Shown here piece after piece: positions 7,540 through 16,391 of a stretch of DNA of 28,377 bases. Position numbers and translations under genes: made by a program. This stretch comes from DATGQT01 sp033720695. GTDB lineage: Bacteria > Bacteroidota > Rhodothermia > Rhodothermales > Rubricoccaceae. The stretch is taken from assembly GCA_033720695.1 (NCBI GenBank), contig JAWWCA010000012.1, positions 1 to 28,377 on the forward strand. Direction: 5' to 3'. The first letter of the stretch is position 1. Each line of letters begins with the position of its first letter. The notes under the pieces were generated by a model. The model saw nothing but the letters and a program-made list of their open reading frames with translations. It ran no database searches and was not told the DNA's origin.

Positions 7540-7929
7540 ATGGCCAAGTCACACAGCCCCCGCTTTCTCGCCCTCGTGGAGGCCGCCCGCCGCCGCATCC
7601 GCGAGACTGACGTTTCGGCTGTCGCCGAGCAGCTCCGTCGTGGCGACGACCTCCATCTCGTGGATGTCCGGGAGGAGCGGGAGTGGATCCGGGGCCACCT
7701 GCCTGGCGCCGTGCACCTCGGCAAGGGCGTCCTCGAGCGGGACGCCGAGACACGGTTCCCTGCATTGGACGCACCGATCGTGCTGTACTGTGGCGGCGGC
7801 TATCGTTCCGCCCTCGCCGCCGACGCCCTCCGGCAGATGGGCTACACCAACGTGACCTCGATGGACGGGGGTTATCGTGGCTGGCTCGAGGCCGGGCACT
7901 CCGTGGTGATGCCTTCGCAGGACGACTAG
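7540..7929 (+). CDS. Rhodanese-like domain protein (single domain)
   Basis: This 129-aa cytoplasmic protein is a single rhodanese domain. It has a LVDVREEREWIRGHLPGAVHL motif near residues 40-60. The active-site loop CGGGYR carries the persulfide-forming Cys84 and ends with Arg89. The C-terminal MDGGYRGWLEAG motif is present at about 112-123. All are hallmarks of GlpE/PspE-type sulfurtransferases, which move sulfane sulfur from thiosulfate or persulfides to acceptors such as cyanide or thioredoxin. It lies 45 bp behind the TerB-like gene and is convergent with yihY, leaving only 12 bp between stops. The physiological donor and acceptor are not evident. Confidence 0.88.
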   Translation: MAKSHSPRFLALVEAARRRIRETDVSAVAEQLRRGDDLHLVDVREEREWIRGHLPGAVHLGKGVLERDAETRFPALDAPIVLYCGGGYRSALAADALRQMGYTNVTSMDGGYRGWLEAGHSVVMPSQDD

Positions 7930-7941
7930 CGACACGCGCGC

Positions 7942-8874
7942 TCAGTAGGGGTCCGGGTCCCGCTCCCGGGCGTAGGGGTGAAGCTCGTCCAGCTCCCCGT
8001 CCCGCACGGCCCCTGCTTCGGGCACGAGGCGCTTCCCGAACCGCCGCGCCCACACCTGCGTGAACTCGGCACCCGCGAGCAGGATGAGGGCCGAGTAGTA
8101 GATCCACACGAGGATGAGCGCGAGCGAGCCCGCCGCGCCGAAGGCCGAGCCCGGGTCACTCCGCCCGAGGTACACCCCGATGAGCCATTTCCCCAACGTG
8201 AACAGCGCTGCCGTGGCCGCCGCCCCCACCCACACGTCCCGCCAAGCGATCTTAGCATCGGGCAGCACCACGAAAATGGCGGCAAATAGGAGCGTGATGA
8301 TGCCAAACGAGACCGCCAGGTTGATCAGCTGCCAGACGGCCGAGGACAGCCCGCCCGGGAGCACCCCGCTGACCTGATTGCTCAGGGCCGCGATCACGGC
8401 GCTGAGCACCAAGGAGACGAGCAGGAGGAACGCGATCGTGAGCACCATCCCGAAGGAGAGGAGGCGCTTGAGAAGGACCCTCTGGAGGCCCCCGCCGTCC
8501 GCGACGCGGACGTCCCAGGCTCGGTTGAGCGCCTTCTGAAGCTGCCCGAAGGCCCCTGTCGCCCCGAGGAAGAGGAAGAGCACGCCCAGCAGCTTGCCCC
8601 CCACCCCTTCGCCCAGATTCCCGGCGTTCTCGATCATCGTCTGAATCTCTCCACCGGCCCCCTCGCCCGCGAGCCCACGCACCTGCCCGGTGATCGCCTC
8701 CTGAACCTGTTCGGGACCGAACACCACCCCAGCCACCCCCACCAGGATCACCAGGAGCGGAGGGAGAGAGAAGATGGTGTAGTACGCGATGGCCGCGCTG
8801 AAGCTGGTGACGTCGTCCTCGCCGATTTCGGCGAGGGTCTCGCGCACGAGAGACCAGACGGTCTTGGGGGACAT
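7942..8874 (-). CDS. YihY/virulence factor BrkB family membrane protein
   Basis: This 310-aa inner-membrane protein carries family signatures. These include the N-terminal SFSAAIAYYTIFSLPPLLVIL segment (about residues 27-47), GATGAFGQLQKALNRAWDV in the middle, and SLALILVWIYYSALILLAGAEFT near the C-terminus. About six membrane-spanning segments are visible. The longer reading frame starts far upstream; ATG 8874 is chosen because MSPKTVWSLVRETL gives the usual short amphipathic N-terminus. The family was once called ribonuclease BN in error and has been proposed to take part in lipid or virulence-related functions; its transport role is not settled. It is divergent from the Smr gene, with 76 bp between starts. 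Confidence 0.9.
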   Translation of the reverse strand: MSPKTVWSLVRETLAEIGEDDVTSFSAAIAYYTIFSLPPLLVILVGVAGVVFGPEQVQEAITGQVRGLAGEGAGGEIQTMIENAGNLGEGVGGKLLGVLFLFLGATGAFGQLQKALNRAWDVRVADGGGLQRVLLKRLLSFGMVLTIAFLLLVSLVLSAVIAALSNQVSGVLPGGLSSAVWQLINLAVSFGIITLLFAAIFVVLPDAKIAWRDVWVGAAATAALFTLGKWLIGVYLGRSDPGSAFGAAGSLALILVWIYYSALILLAGAEFTQVWARRFGKRLVPEAGAVRDGELDELHPYARERDPDPY

Positions 8875-8939
8875 GGCCACGGGAGAAGGGGCGATGGCGA
8901 AGGGCCCCTCTCTACGCACACACCGCACGTAGGGCTCCG

Positions 8940-8947
8940 TAGCTTTC
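8940..8947 (+). promoter_or_regulatory. Candidate -7 element immediately upstream of the Smr gene
   Basis: TAGCTTTC matches TAnnTTTG at all but the last base and ends only 3 bp before ATG 8951. If it is the active element, transcription would start at or within a few bases of the start codon and the mRNA would be leaderless. Confidence 0.45.
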
Positions 8948-8950
8948 TGC

Positions 8951-9280
8951 ATGGCCCGGCCCCACCTCCACGACGACGGCTCCACTGTCACGCTCGACCT
9001 CCACGGCGCGACGGTGGACGAAGGGCTGCGGCTCGTCCGGCGGGCCGCCGCCCTCGCCTCCCGGCGCGCCCGGAGCTCCCTCCGCGTCGTCCATGGCTCG
9101 TCCACCTCCGATCTCCGCGCTCGGAACCGGACCCTCAAGCACGCCTTGCACGATCTCCTCGACGACGGCGCCCTCCCCGAGGTCACCGGCGACTTCCGGG
9201 GCGAGGGCTTTACTCTCATCAGCCTCGGGGTCGGCGGCCGCGGCGACCCGGCCCCGATCCGCCTCTCCGACCTCCGATGA
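8951..9280 (+). CDS. Smr-domain protein, 109 aa
   Basis: This small soluble protein consists of little more than an Smr (MutS2 C-terminal-like) domain. It shows the conserved LDLHG motif at residues 15-19 followed by TVDEGL, and the second motif LRVVHG at about 44-49. The usual HGxG is here HGSST, so the last glycine of the loop is replaced. Smr domains bind branched or structured nucleic acids and some cleave DNA or RNA. No MutS2 core is attached. The ATG of the next gene overlaps its stop (ATGA), so the two are translationally coupled. The start lies only 3 bp after a promoter-like motif. Function beyond nucleic-acid binding is inference. Confidence 0.78.
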   Translation: MARPHLHDDGSTVTLDLHGATVDEGLRLVRRAAALASRRARSSLRVVHGSSTSDLRARNRTLKHALHDLLDDGALPEVTGDFRGEGFTLISLGVGGRGDPAPIRLSDLR

Positions 9281-9966
9281 CCCGCCCCCGGATCGGCATC
9301 ACGACCTCCCTCAACGATGGCGAGCAGCGGCTCGACCGGCGGTACATCCTCGCGGTGGAGCGGGCCGGGGGGCTCCCCCTCATCGTCCCGATGCTCGACG
9401 ACGAAGCCACGGCCGACACCTTTGCAGACCTCCTCGACGGCCTCGTCGTCACAGGAGGTCCCGCCATCACCGACAGCCTCACCGGCCCCCTCCCACCCGA
9501 GATCGACACGACCGATCCCGTTCGCCTCGCCAGCGACCGCCGGATCCTGCACCGCTTCCTCGAGCGGCGCCGGCCGGTCTTGGGCATCTGCTATGGGATG
9601 CAGTTGGGGAACGCACTGCTTGGCGGCTCGATCTACGGCGATGTCGAGGCCGAGCGCGAGGGGGCCCACGTCCACAGCCAAATGCGCGGGGGGACCGAGC
9701 ACGTCGTGCACGTCGCTGCAGAGACGCACCTCTGTCGCATCCTGGGGACAGACCACGTCGTGGTGAATACCCGTCACCTCCAGGCTGTCGCGACCCCGGG
9801 GTCGGGGCTGCGAATCGCAGCGACCGCACCGGATGGGGTGATCGAGGCCTTGGAGAGCCTAGACGGCCGGTTCATCGGCGTGCAGTTCCACCCAGAGCGG
9901 ATGGGGCGAGAGATGGAGCCGCTGTTCCGTCATCTCGTCGAGGGTGCAAGACGCGAGGCGGCTTGA
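9277..9966 (+). CDS. Class-I glutamine-amidotransferase-like hydrolase (peptidase C26, PuuD-like)
   Basis: This 229-aa cytoplasmic enzyme matches the gamma-glutamyl-gamma-aminobutyrate hydrolase family. It begins with RPRIGITTS and has the LVVTGGPAI loop near residues 56-64. The nucleophile elbow GICYGMQ has Cys105, and the QFHPER motif supplies His205 and Glu207 of the triad. These enzymes cleave gamma-glutamyl amide bonds of small molecules, for example in putrescine degradation. No other puu-type genes are near, so the substrate is unknown. It overlaps the Smr gene by 4 bp. Length is slightly short for PuuD (about 254 aa), but the catalytic residues are intact. Confidence 0.85.
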   Translation: MTRPRIGITTSLNDGEQRLDRRYILAVERAGGLPLIVPMLDDEATADTFADLLDGLVVTGGPAITDSLTGPLPPEIDTTDPVRLASDRRILHRFLERRRPVLGICYGMQLGNALLGGSIYGDVEAEREGAHVHSQMRGGTEHVVHVAAETHLCRILGTDHVVVNTRHLQAVATPGSGLRIAATAPDGVIEALESLDGRFIGVQFHPERMGREMEPLFRHLVEGARREAA

Positions 9967-10118
9967 AGTTTGCAAAGACCTGAGCGCGGGCAGAATGGCG
10001 GACCCCGCCGCCGTCTGTGCCCGTGTTGATTCGTCAGCGCTTCCTGCCAGTGCCTTCTTCGGCATGAATGCGCGCCGTTATGACACCCTGGCATTCACGA
10101 GAACCGACCCCTCCCCCG

Positions 10119-12011
10119 ATGCACGAGCGAAAGCAGGAACGTCCCTTCGACCCCTTTCTCCCCCCGCTCAATGACGAGGAGGCAGAGGCGGCCGGGCTCC
10201 CGGACGACGCTGAGACGCCAACCGCTGACCGTGCGGGCCGGCTCGAACGCCGCGCCATCCGCATCCCACTCCTCGTCGTCGGGGTGCTCGCGCTGATCGG
10301 AGCCTTTGGCGTTGCGACAGGGCGCATCGCCTTCTCGGCGGCCCCGAGCGAGGCGGCCCCGAGCGAGGAGAACCTGCCGGTCCTCACCTTCGACCTCGCC
10401 GAGCCCTTCACGTTCTCGGGTCTGGACATCCACCCGGACCGGATGTTTGCGGATCACTTCGGTGGCGCCTTCCTCACGGGCCCCGGCGCGGATTCGATCG
10501 CGTCCGCGGACCGGGACTTCCGGTACCGCCTCGACATGTACCAGAAGGCGTATGGCGAGGACGACAACTTCACGATCCGCGTCCTCGATGAGCGGTCTGG
10601 GGAGACGCTCGAGGTCTTCACCCTGCGCGATCTCAAGGCGCAGTACCAGGCCACTGGCGAGGTCAATTGGAACGACGTCGATTTCCCGGCGCGGCGCGCG
10701 GCGACCCGCCAGCTCATCGACAAGTGGGCCGCCCGAGGGGTGCCACGCTCCGCCATCACCATCCGCTGGGGACGCGCCGACCAGGTCGCCGAGGCCAGGG
10801 ACCGCGATGCTCCCTTCATCCAATACGAGATCCAGCTCGCCCGCCGGCTCGGGCTCAGCCTGCTCGCCACAGAAATCGGCACGGTCGAGACGTTCAATCA
10901 GGACTGGCTGGTGTCTCCGGTCGGTGCCGAGAGCCGGTTCCAGCTGATGCCGGACATCATGCGGCTCTTCGATGTCGACCAGTACCGGATCCCAACCGTC
11001 GGTGGGGCGGCCGTTGACGTGCTCGAGCAGCGGCATCCGCTCCTGGCCATGGAGCCGTCTCTCATGCTCGTCCGCGCCTACTCCAACGCCGTCGGGCATG
11101 AGCTCCCGGGCGTGTCCGCCTACCACACCGGCCCGGGCAACATCTTCCACCTCTACCAGGCCTACCTCCGGGCCCACGCCGCGAACCCACCCATCGGCGG
11201 CCACGTCTCCAACGCGTACATGTGGGGCGTGACCGACGGCTTTGAGCGCGTTGACGCCCAGTCGAGCTTCGGGCCAGAATCACGCGCCTACGTGATGAAG
11301 GCGTATGGGGCGCTCCGCGCGACGGAGGGCAAAACCATCGATCCGGCCGAGACGTTTCGCGGCGACCTCGTCCAGATCGCCCCCGGCCGATCGATCACGC
11401 TGGACCGCCTCCTCACGGCGCTCGGCGGGGCGGATCGGCTTGAGTGGGATGTCCCCGGCGACGCCGAGGTCGCGAGCCTCTCGCTCTACGAGCGGTTCCG
11501 CCGGATGAACCCCCACTTCGATCTCCCCACGTCGAGCGGCGACGTTCCCCCGAACGGCAACCTCGTGCTGACCGAGACGGCCGGCGAGACGCCGATCCAG
11601 TTTTTCCTCCCGCTCGGCGCCGACGACGTGCTCCGCCGCGTCGGCCTGGACGTGATCGGCGAGGTCTTCACGTTTGACGAGAACACCTACCGCGTCGATG
11701 CGGACGAGATCACGCCCGTCGACCGGGCCTACGAGCAGCTCGTCCGGGACACCGGCCGCTTCGGCTTCTCGATGGAGAACAAGGCCCGCCTCGATCGCAT
11801 CGCGACCCAGCTCCAGACGCTCGCGGAGCAGTACCCCGACTCGCGCTACCGGCAGACCCAGGCGAAGATCGCCCGCATCCATCGTGGGGTTTGGGGCACG
11901 CGTGCGTTCCGCGACCTCGCCGGCACGGTCGAGACGCTTCTCACGATCGTCCCCGAGCGCCGCGCCGCTGAGTTGGCCGCGGACTCCGCCCGGGCGACGA
12001 GCGACGGCTGA
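10119..12011 (+). CDS. Membrane-anchored lytic-transglycosylase-like protein
   Basis: This 630-aa protein has a charged cytoplasmic N-terminus, one membrane helix (IPLLVVGVLALIGAFGVA, about residues 50-67) and a large periplasmic part. A diverged SLT domain is recognisable. VETFNQDWLVSPVGAESRFQ aligns with the usual ESxFNPxAVSPxGAxGxxQ and gives Glu257 as the catalytic acid. LMPDIMRLF and later AYHTGPGNI (in place of AYNAGPG) follow. The C-terminal region (YEQLVRDTGRFGF to the end) is helical and of unknown role. Family members cut peptidoglycan glycan strands. The frame also opens at ATG 10068; 10119 is preferred for its CCCTCCCCCG leader, like many starts here. Activity is uncertain because several SLT motif residues differ. 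Confidence 0.7.
   Translation: MHERKQERPFDPFLPPLNDEEAEAAGLPDDAETPTADRAGRLERRAIRIPLLVVGVLALIGAFGVATGRIAFSAAPSEAAPSEENLPVLTFDLAEPFTFSGLDIHPDRMFADHFGGAFLTGPGADSIASADRDFRYRLDMYQKAYGEDDNFTIRVLDERSGETLEVFTLRDLKAQYQATGEVNWNDVDFPARRAATRQLIDKWAARGVPRSAITIRWGRADQVAEARDRDAPFIQYEIQLARRLGLSLLATEIGTVETFNQDWLVSPVGAESRFQLMPDIMRLFDVDQYRIPTVGGAAVDVLEQRHPLLAMEPSLMLVRAYSNAVGHELPGVSAYHTGPGNIFHLYQAYLRAHAANPPIGGHVSNAYMWGVTDGFERVDAQSSFGPESRAYVMKAYGALRATEGKTIDPAETFRGDLVQIAPGRSITLDRLLTALGGADRLEWDVPGDAEVASLSLYERFRRMNPHFDLPTSSGDVPPNGNLVLTETAGETPIQFFLPLGADDVLRRVGLDVIGEVFTFDENTYRVDADEITPVDRAYEQLVRDTGRFGFSMENKARLDRIATQLQTLAEQYPDSRYRQTQAKIARIHRGVWGTRAFRDLAGTVETLLTIVPERRAAELAADSARATSDG
10337..10366 (+). repeat. Perfect 15-bp tandem duplication inside the transglycosylase-like gene
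   Basis: The unit GGCGGCCCCGAGCGA occurs twice in direct succession (10337-10351 and 10352-10366). It duplicates the peptide AAPSE in the linker just after the membrane helix. It is in frame and probably neutral for the fold. Confidence 0.8.
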
Positions 12012-12039
12012 GCGACCGGACTGATGTTCATCCCATCCT

Positions 12040-12075
12040 GCGGGGGCGTGCGGTAATGCGTGTGCCCCCGCTTTC
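12040..12075. terminator. Hairpin between convergent transglycosylase-like and ppk1 genes
   Basis: An 8-bp GC stem (GCGGGGGC at 12040-12047 and GCCCCCGC at 12064-12071) is followed by TTT on the plus strand. It sits in the 73-bp gap between two gene ends and can serve as a terminator for the plus-strand gene, perhaps both. Confidence 0.6.
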
Positions 12076-12084
12076 GCGTGGCGC

Positions 12085-14337
12085 CTAGAGGTCCCAGGGA
12101 GCGTCCTCGTTCTGGCTCCGGTCGAGCGCCCGCTCCATGAGGGTGTCGTGGAGCGCACGCACAGGCTCTCCCGGCTTGGGGTGCCGCTGGGTGTACCGGC
12201 CGTCGGCGCCGAGGTCCCACGCCAGCCGGTTGTCATCGAGGCAGAACGCCAGCGTCCGCGTCAGCCGCGAGCGGAGCTCTTCGTCCTCCACGGGCACGGC
12301 CACCTCGACACGGTCTTCGAGATTGCGCCGCTGCCAGTCGGCCGACCCGATGAGGGTGACCGGCGCGCCGTCGGTGTGGAAGTGGAAGATGCGGCTGTGC
12401 TCGAGGAACCGCCCGATGATGGAGCAGACGCGGATGTTCTCGGAGTACCCGGGCACGCCCGGTCGCAGACGGCAGTGTCCTCGGACGATGAGATCGATGC
12501 GGACGCCGGCCTGTGAGGCCTCGTAAAGGGCCTGAATCATCACAGGGTCGTCGATCGCATTCATCTTTGCAATGACGCGCCCGGCCCCCCCTCGCTCCTG
12601 GTGTGCCATCTCTCGCCGGAGGAGAGCGAGGAACTGGTCGCGCATGTCCCGTGGGGCGACGAAGAGGCTGTCGTAGTGCTGCTCCGGCGCGTACCCTGTG
12701 AGGTGGTGGAACAGCTGCACCAGGTCGTGCCCGAGCGCCGGGCGGCACGAGAACAGGCCGAGGTCGGTGTAGAGGCGGGCCGTCTTGGGGTTGTAGTTGC
12801 CCGTTCCCAGGTGGCAGTAGGAGCGCAGGGTGTCCCCCTCCTCCCGGACCACGAGCGCGGTCTTGCAATGCGTCTTGAGACCGACCAGCCCATAGGTGAC
12901 GTGGACGCCCGCCTTCTCCAAGAGCTGGGCGAACTCGATGTTGTTCTCCTCGTCGAAGCGAGCCTTCACCTCGATGAGGACGGCGACCTGCTTCCCGTGC
13001 TCGGCGGCGCGGATCAGCGCTTTCACGATGGGCGAGTCCTGGCTCGTCCGGTACAGCGTCAGCTTGATCGCGAGGACGTCGGGATCGACGGCCGCCTCCT
13101 CGATGAACCGGAGCACGCTCGCCGCGAACGACTCGTAAGGGTGGTGCACGAGGAGGTCCCCGGTCCGGATCACGCTGAAGATGTCGGCCTCGTCCTCGCT
13201 CTCCCCGCGGTGGCGGAGGCGCAGCGGCACGATGGGCTCCCACGGCGCGTACTGGTGCTCGGGGAGGTCGAGGTCGGCCAGGGCGAAGAGGCCGGTGAGG
13301 TCGAGGTGCCCCGCGACGGCGATGACGTCGGGTTCGGCAAGGCCGAGCTCCCGCTGGAGGATCTCCCGCACGCGCGGCGGCGCCGCGGCTTCCACCTCGA
13401 GGCGGACGACGTCCGCGAACTTCCGCTCCCGCAGCTCCTCCGAGATCAAGGCCAGCAGGTCATCGGCCTCCTCTTCGTTCCGGCTCACGTCGGCGTTCCG
13501 GGTGACGCGGAAGGCGTAGACGCCTTCGACCTCCATCCCCATGAAGAGGGAGCTCGCGTTGTGCCGGATCACCTCCTCCAACGCGACGAAGTGGAGCGGC
13601 TCGCCCGGCACGGGCAGCCAGCGGCCCCGGCTCGTGGGCACCTTGAGGCGGGCGAAGTGCTCGGTGCCCCGTGTGGGGTGCCGGAGCATCACCGCGAGCG
13701 AGAGCGAGAGGTTGGAGATGAACGGGAACGGATGGCCGGGGTCCACGGCCAGCGGCGTGAGGATGGGGAAGATGCTGGACAGGAAGTGCTCGTCCAGGGC
13801 CTCCCGCTGCGCTCCCGACAGGGTCTCATAGTCGCGGATGACGACCCCGGCTGCCGCGAGTTGGGGGCGGAGCACCTCCTCCCACGTCTCGACGAGGCGG
13901 AGCTGCATCGGCCGAGAGCCGTCCAGGACGAGGTCGAGCTGCTCCCGCGGCGTCCGCCCATCCGGGGAGAGCACCCGGACCCCCGCGGCGTGCTGGCGCT
14001 TCAGCCCGCCGATGCGCTTCCGGTAGAACTCGTCGAGGTTGTTGGCCGTGATGGCGAGGAACCGGACGCGTTCGAGGAGGGGCGTCCGCTCGTCGAGGGC
14101 CTGGGCGTAGACCCGCCAGTTGAAGTCGAGCCACGAGAGCTCCCGGTTGAAGTAGAGCGTGGGATGGTCGAGCGGGGCGCCCTCGGGCACCGGGTGGGGG
14201 TCCGTTGCCTTCGGGATCGCGAGCGTGGGGACCGGGTCTGTCCCCTCACTCGGCGGCGGAGGAGCTCCGTCTCCGGATGCAGGGCCGGGGCGTCCCTCGG
14301 CGGATTCGACGCGGTCTCTCGGGGCGTCGGCGGGCAT
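12085..14337 (-). CDS. ppk1: Polyphosphate kinase 1
   Basis: This 750-aa enzyme polymerises the gamma-phosphate of ATP into inorganic polyphosphate. After a proline-rich N-terminal extension of about 55 residues, the N domain shows NRELSWLDFNWRVYAQA, and ITANNLDEFYRKRIGGLK follows. The catalytic half has HHPYESFAASVLRFIEEAA, then LAIKLTLYRTSQDSPI and EVKARFDEENNIEFAQLLE. GLKTHCKTAL carries His490, which corresponds to the histidine phosphorylated in E. coli PPK1. CHLGTGNYNPKTARLYTDLG and the late LIVRGHCRLRPGVPG motif complete the two phospholipase-D-like domains. It is full length and lies 67 bp behind dnaG on the same strand. ppgK, which can consume polyphosphate, is found 9 kb away. Confidence 0.97.
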   Translation of the reverse strand: MPADAPRDRVESAEGRPGPASGDGAPPPPSEGTDPVPTLAIPKATDPHPVPEGAPLDHPTLYFNRELSWLDFNWRVYAQALDERTPLLERVRFLAITANNLDEFYRKRIGGLKRQHAAGVRVLSPDGRTPREQLDLVLDGSRPMQLRLVETWEEVLRPQLAAAGVVIRDYETLSGAQREALDEHFLSSIFPILTPLAVDPGHPFPFISNLSLSLAVMLRHPTRGTEHFARLKVPTSRGRWLPVPGEPLHFVALEEVIRHNASSLFMGMEVEGVYAFRVTRNADVSRNEEEADDLLALISEELRERKFADVVRLEVEAAAPPRVREILQRELGLAEPDVIAVAGHLDLTGLFALADLDLPEHQYAPWEPIVPLRLRHRGESEDEADIFSVIRTGDLLVHHPYESFAASVLRFIEEAAVDPDVLAIKLTLYRTSQDSPIVKALIRAAEHGKQVAVLIEVKARFDEENNIEFAQLLEKAGVHVTYGLVGLKTHCKTALVVREEGDTLRSYCHLGTGNYNPKTARLYTDLGLFSCRPALGHDLVQLFHHLTGYAPEQHYDSLFVAPRDMRDQFLALLRREMAHQERGGAGRVIAKMNAIDDPVMIQALYEASQAGVRIDLIVRGHCRLRPGVPGYSENIRVCSIIGRFLEHSRIFHFHTDGAPVTLIGSADWQRRNLEDRVEVAVPVEDEELRSRLTRTLAFCLDDNRLAWDLGADGRYTQRHPKPGEPVRALHDTLMERALDRSQNEDAPWDL

Positions 14338-14361
14338 GGAACAGGAGTTGGCTTGGAGGAG

Positions 14362-14370
14362 CGAAGGATA
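14362..14370 (-). promoter_or_regulatory. Possible -7 element upstream of ppk1
   Basis: On the minus strand TATCCTTCG lies about 25 bp before the ppk1 start and loosely resembles the TAnnTTTG-like elements of other genes here. A similar TATCCTAC precedes dnaG. Weak evidence. Confidence 0.25.
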
Positions 14371-14404
14371 CGCACGAGAGGCCCGGCCGTCTCGGGAGGC
14401 GCCG

Positions 14405-16333
14405 TCACGCGCCCTCGCCCCACGCCAGGAACGCCCCCTGCTCGATCTGCCGCTTCAGCGCGTTCAGCGCGTCCTGCTGCTGGAGGAGCGCGGTGAGGTC
14501 TCCCCCTTGCTGGTCGGCGACGAACACCTTGCGCTTGACCGCCTCGATGGCTTCCTCGACGCGGTCGAGCTTGAGGAGGCGCATGGCGCTGACCGCCGCC
14601 TCGAACGGCTGGGCGTCGAGCCCAGGCACCGAGATGCCGATGCGCCGCTGCCAGTTCTCGGAGAGGGCGTGCCGCTCGGTGAGGACCTCGGCTGAGAGCC
14701 GTTGGACTGCCTCGCCGTGGTCTCCGCGGAGGAAGGGCTCGGACGTGACCGCGTCGCGCTCGTACTGCGCCACGAGGTGGCCCACCGTCTCCCGAACCAC
14801 GCCCTCGCTGAACTCGTCGAGGCCCATCCGTGTGAGGATGTGCTCGACCATCGGCGCGCCGTGCTCCAGCATGAGGCGGAGCAGCACGGCCTCCTCGGGG
14901 CGCATGATGACGGGGGGCGGGGCCTGCGGCGTCGCGGGACGGCCCCCGGCTCCTTCCTCCGGCGGCGGGGCCGGCGGCGGCCCACTGGCCGGGCGACCGT
15001 CGCGGCGGGTGTCGAGGCGGCGTCGGAGCTGAGGGCGGAGCGTCGCGTCCGGGACGCCCAGCTCGGCCGCGGCGCGGAGGAGGTACTCGTCCTGCGCGAT
15101 GGGATCCCGCACGAGCGCCACGGCCGCCAGCAGGCGCTGGGCCGCCTCGGCCTTGCCCTCGGGCGAGTCGAGGAGCCCTTCGGCCCGAGCGCGGGCGGCG
15201 ATGAACCCGACGAAGTCCTGGCGGTGCTCGTCGACGTAGCGACGGAACGCCGCGCCGCCCTCGTCCCCGAACTGGCGAACGAACGAGTCGGGATCGGCCC
15301 CCTCGGGGAGGGCGACGACGTAGACGGCGAGGCCGGCCCGCAGGACCGTCTCGATCCCCTTGAGCGCCGCGTTGACGCCGGCCGCGTCGGCATCGTAGAT
15401 GAGCACGGCCGTGCGCGCGAGCTCAGCGACGGAGCGGACCTGCCCGCCCGTCAACGCTGTCCCGCTGGATGCAACGACGTTCCGGATGCCCGCCTGGTAA
15501 AGCGAGACCACATCCGCGTAACCTTCGACCACGATCACCTCCTCGGCCCGCCGGATCTCCAGCTTGGCCTGCTTCAACCCGAAGAGCACGTCGCTCTTGT
15601 GATAGACCGGGGTCTCGGGCGTGTTGATGTACTTGGCCGGGGTGTAGTCCTCGCTCTCCTGCTGGCTGCCGGGGAGGATGCGCCCGCCGAACCCGAGCAC
15701 CTGACCGGAGCGCTTCAGGATGGGGAACATCAGCCGGTCGCGGAACACGTCGTAGTGGCCGTCGCCGCTCTGGCGTCGCTTGATGAGCCCGACGGCCTCC
15801 AAGACGTCGGCCTTGTAGCCGGCTTTCGTGGCCGTCTGGAGAAGCGCGTCCCAGCGGTCCGGGGCGTACCCGATTCCGAAGGCCTTGATGGTCTCCTTCG
15901 TGAAGCCCCGCTGCTTGAGGTAGTCGAGGGCCCGACGCCCACTGGGCTGCTTCAGCTGGTCGAAGTAGAACCCCGCTGCGAACCGGAGCGCCGTGTGCAT
16001 GGCCTCGCGCTCGCTGGCGGCCTCGCGCTCGCCCTCCTCCTCCCCCACCTCGATCCCCGCCCGGTCGGCGAGGAGCCGAACCGCGTCCAGGAATCCGACC
16101 CCCTCGATCTCCTCGACGAACTTGAAGAGGTCGCCGCCCTTCTTGCACCCGAAGCAGTAGAACAGGTCCTGCCGCGGATCGACCGAAAACGAGGGCGTCT
16201 TCTCGTTGTGGAACGGGCAGAGCCCGACGAACCGGACCCCCTGCTTCTTCAAGCGGACGTAGTCGCCGACCACATCTACGAGGTCCACGGTCCGGCGGAC
16301 CTCCTCAATCGTGGAATCGGCGATGCGCGGCAT
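14405..16333 (-). CDS. dnaG: DNA primase
   Basis: This 642-aa primase synthesises RNA primers at the replication fork. The N-terminal CHC2 zinc finger is intact, with Cys39, His42, Cys60 and Cys63 (CPFHNEKTPSF and YCFGCKKGGD). The catalytic core shows the RLMFPI and VLGFGGRIL motifs. The TOPRIM part has VIVVEGYADV near residue 267 and LIYDADAAG near 311. A Pro/Gly-rich linker (about 440-480) precedes a C-terminal helicase-interacting domain. The reading frame opens at 16456, but ATG 16333 gives the canonical MPRIADSTIEEV start and follows a CCCCGTCCCCC leader. The last part overlaps nothing, and ppk1 follows. A large 17-bp hairpin separates it from the upstream M16 peptidase gene. Confidence 0.96.
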   Translation of the reverse strand: MPRIADSTIEEVRRTVDLVDVVGDYVRLKKQGVRFVGLCPFHNEKTPSFSVDPRQDLFYCFGCKKGGDLFKFVEEIEGVGFLDAVRLLADRAGIEVGEEEGEREAASEREAMHTALRFAAGFYFDQLKQPSGRRALDYLKQRGFTKETIKAFGIGYAPDRWDALLQTATKAGYKADVLEAVGLIKRRQSGDGHYDVFRDRLMFPILKRSGQVLGFGGRILPGSQQESEDYTPAKYINTPETPVYHKSDVLFGLKQAKLEIRRAEEVIVVEGYADVVSLYQAGIRNVVASSGTALTGGQVRSVAELARTAVLIYDADAAGVNAALKGIETVLRAGLAVYVVALPEGADPDSFVRQFGDEGGAAFRRYVDEHRQDFVGFIAARARAEGLLDSPEGKAEAAQRLLAAVALVRDPIAQDEYLLRAAAELGVPDATLRPQLRRRLDTRRDGRPASGPPPAPPPEEGAGGRPATPQAPPPVIMRPEEAVLLRLMLEHGAPMVEHILTRMGLDEFSEGVVRETVGHLVAQYERDAVTSEPFLRGDHGEAVQRLSAEVLTERHALSENWQRRIGISVPGLDAQPFEAAVSAMRLLKLDRVEEAIEAVKRKVFVADQQGGDLTALLQQQDALNALKRQIEQGAFLAWGEGA

Positions 16334-16391
16334 GGGGGACGGGGTGGGGCCGGTAGGATACGCCGGAGGCGCCCGCCGATCCAGCCTGAAC

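Noticed and set aside
16001..16032. Two copies of GGCCTCGCGCTCGC 18 bp apart in dnaG
   Set aside because: They encode the acidic EREAASEREA helix repeat of the primase and are explained by protein sequence and codon bias.
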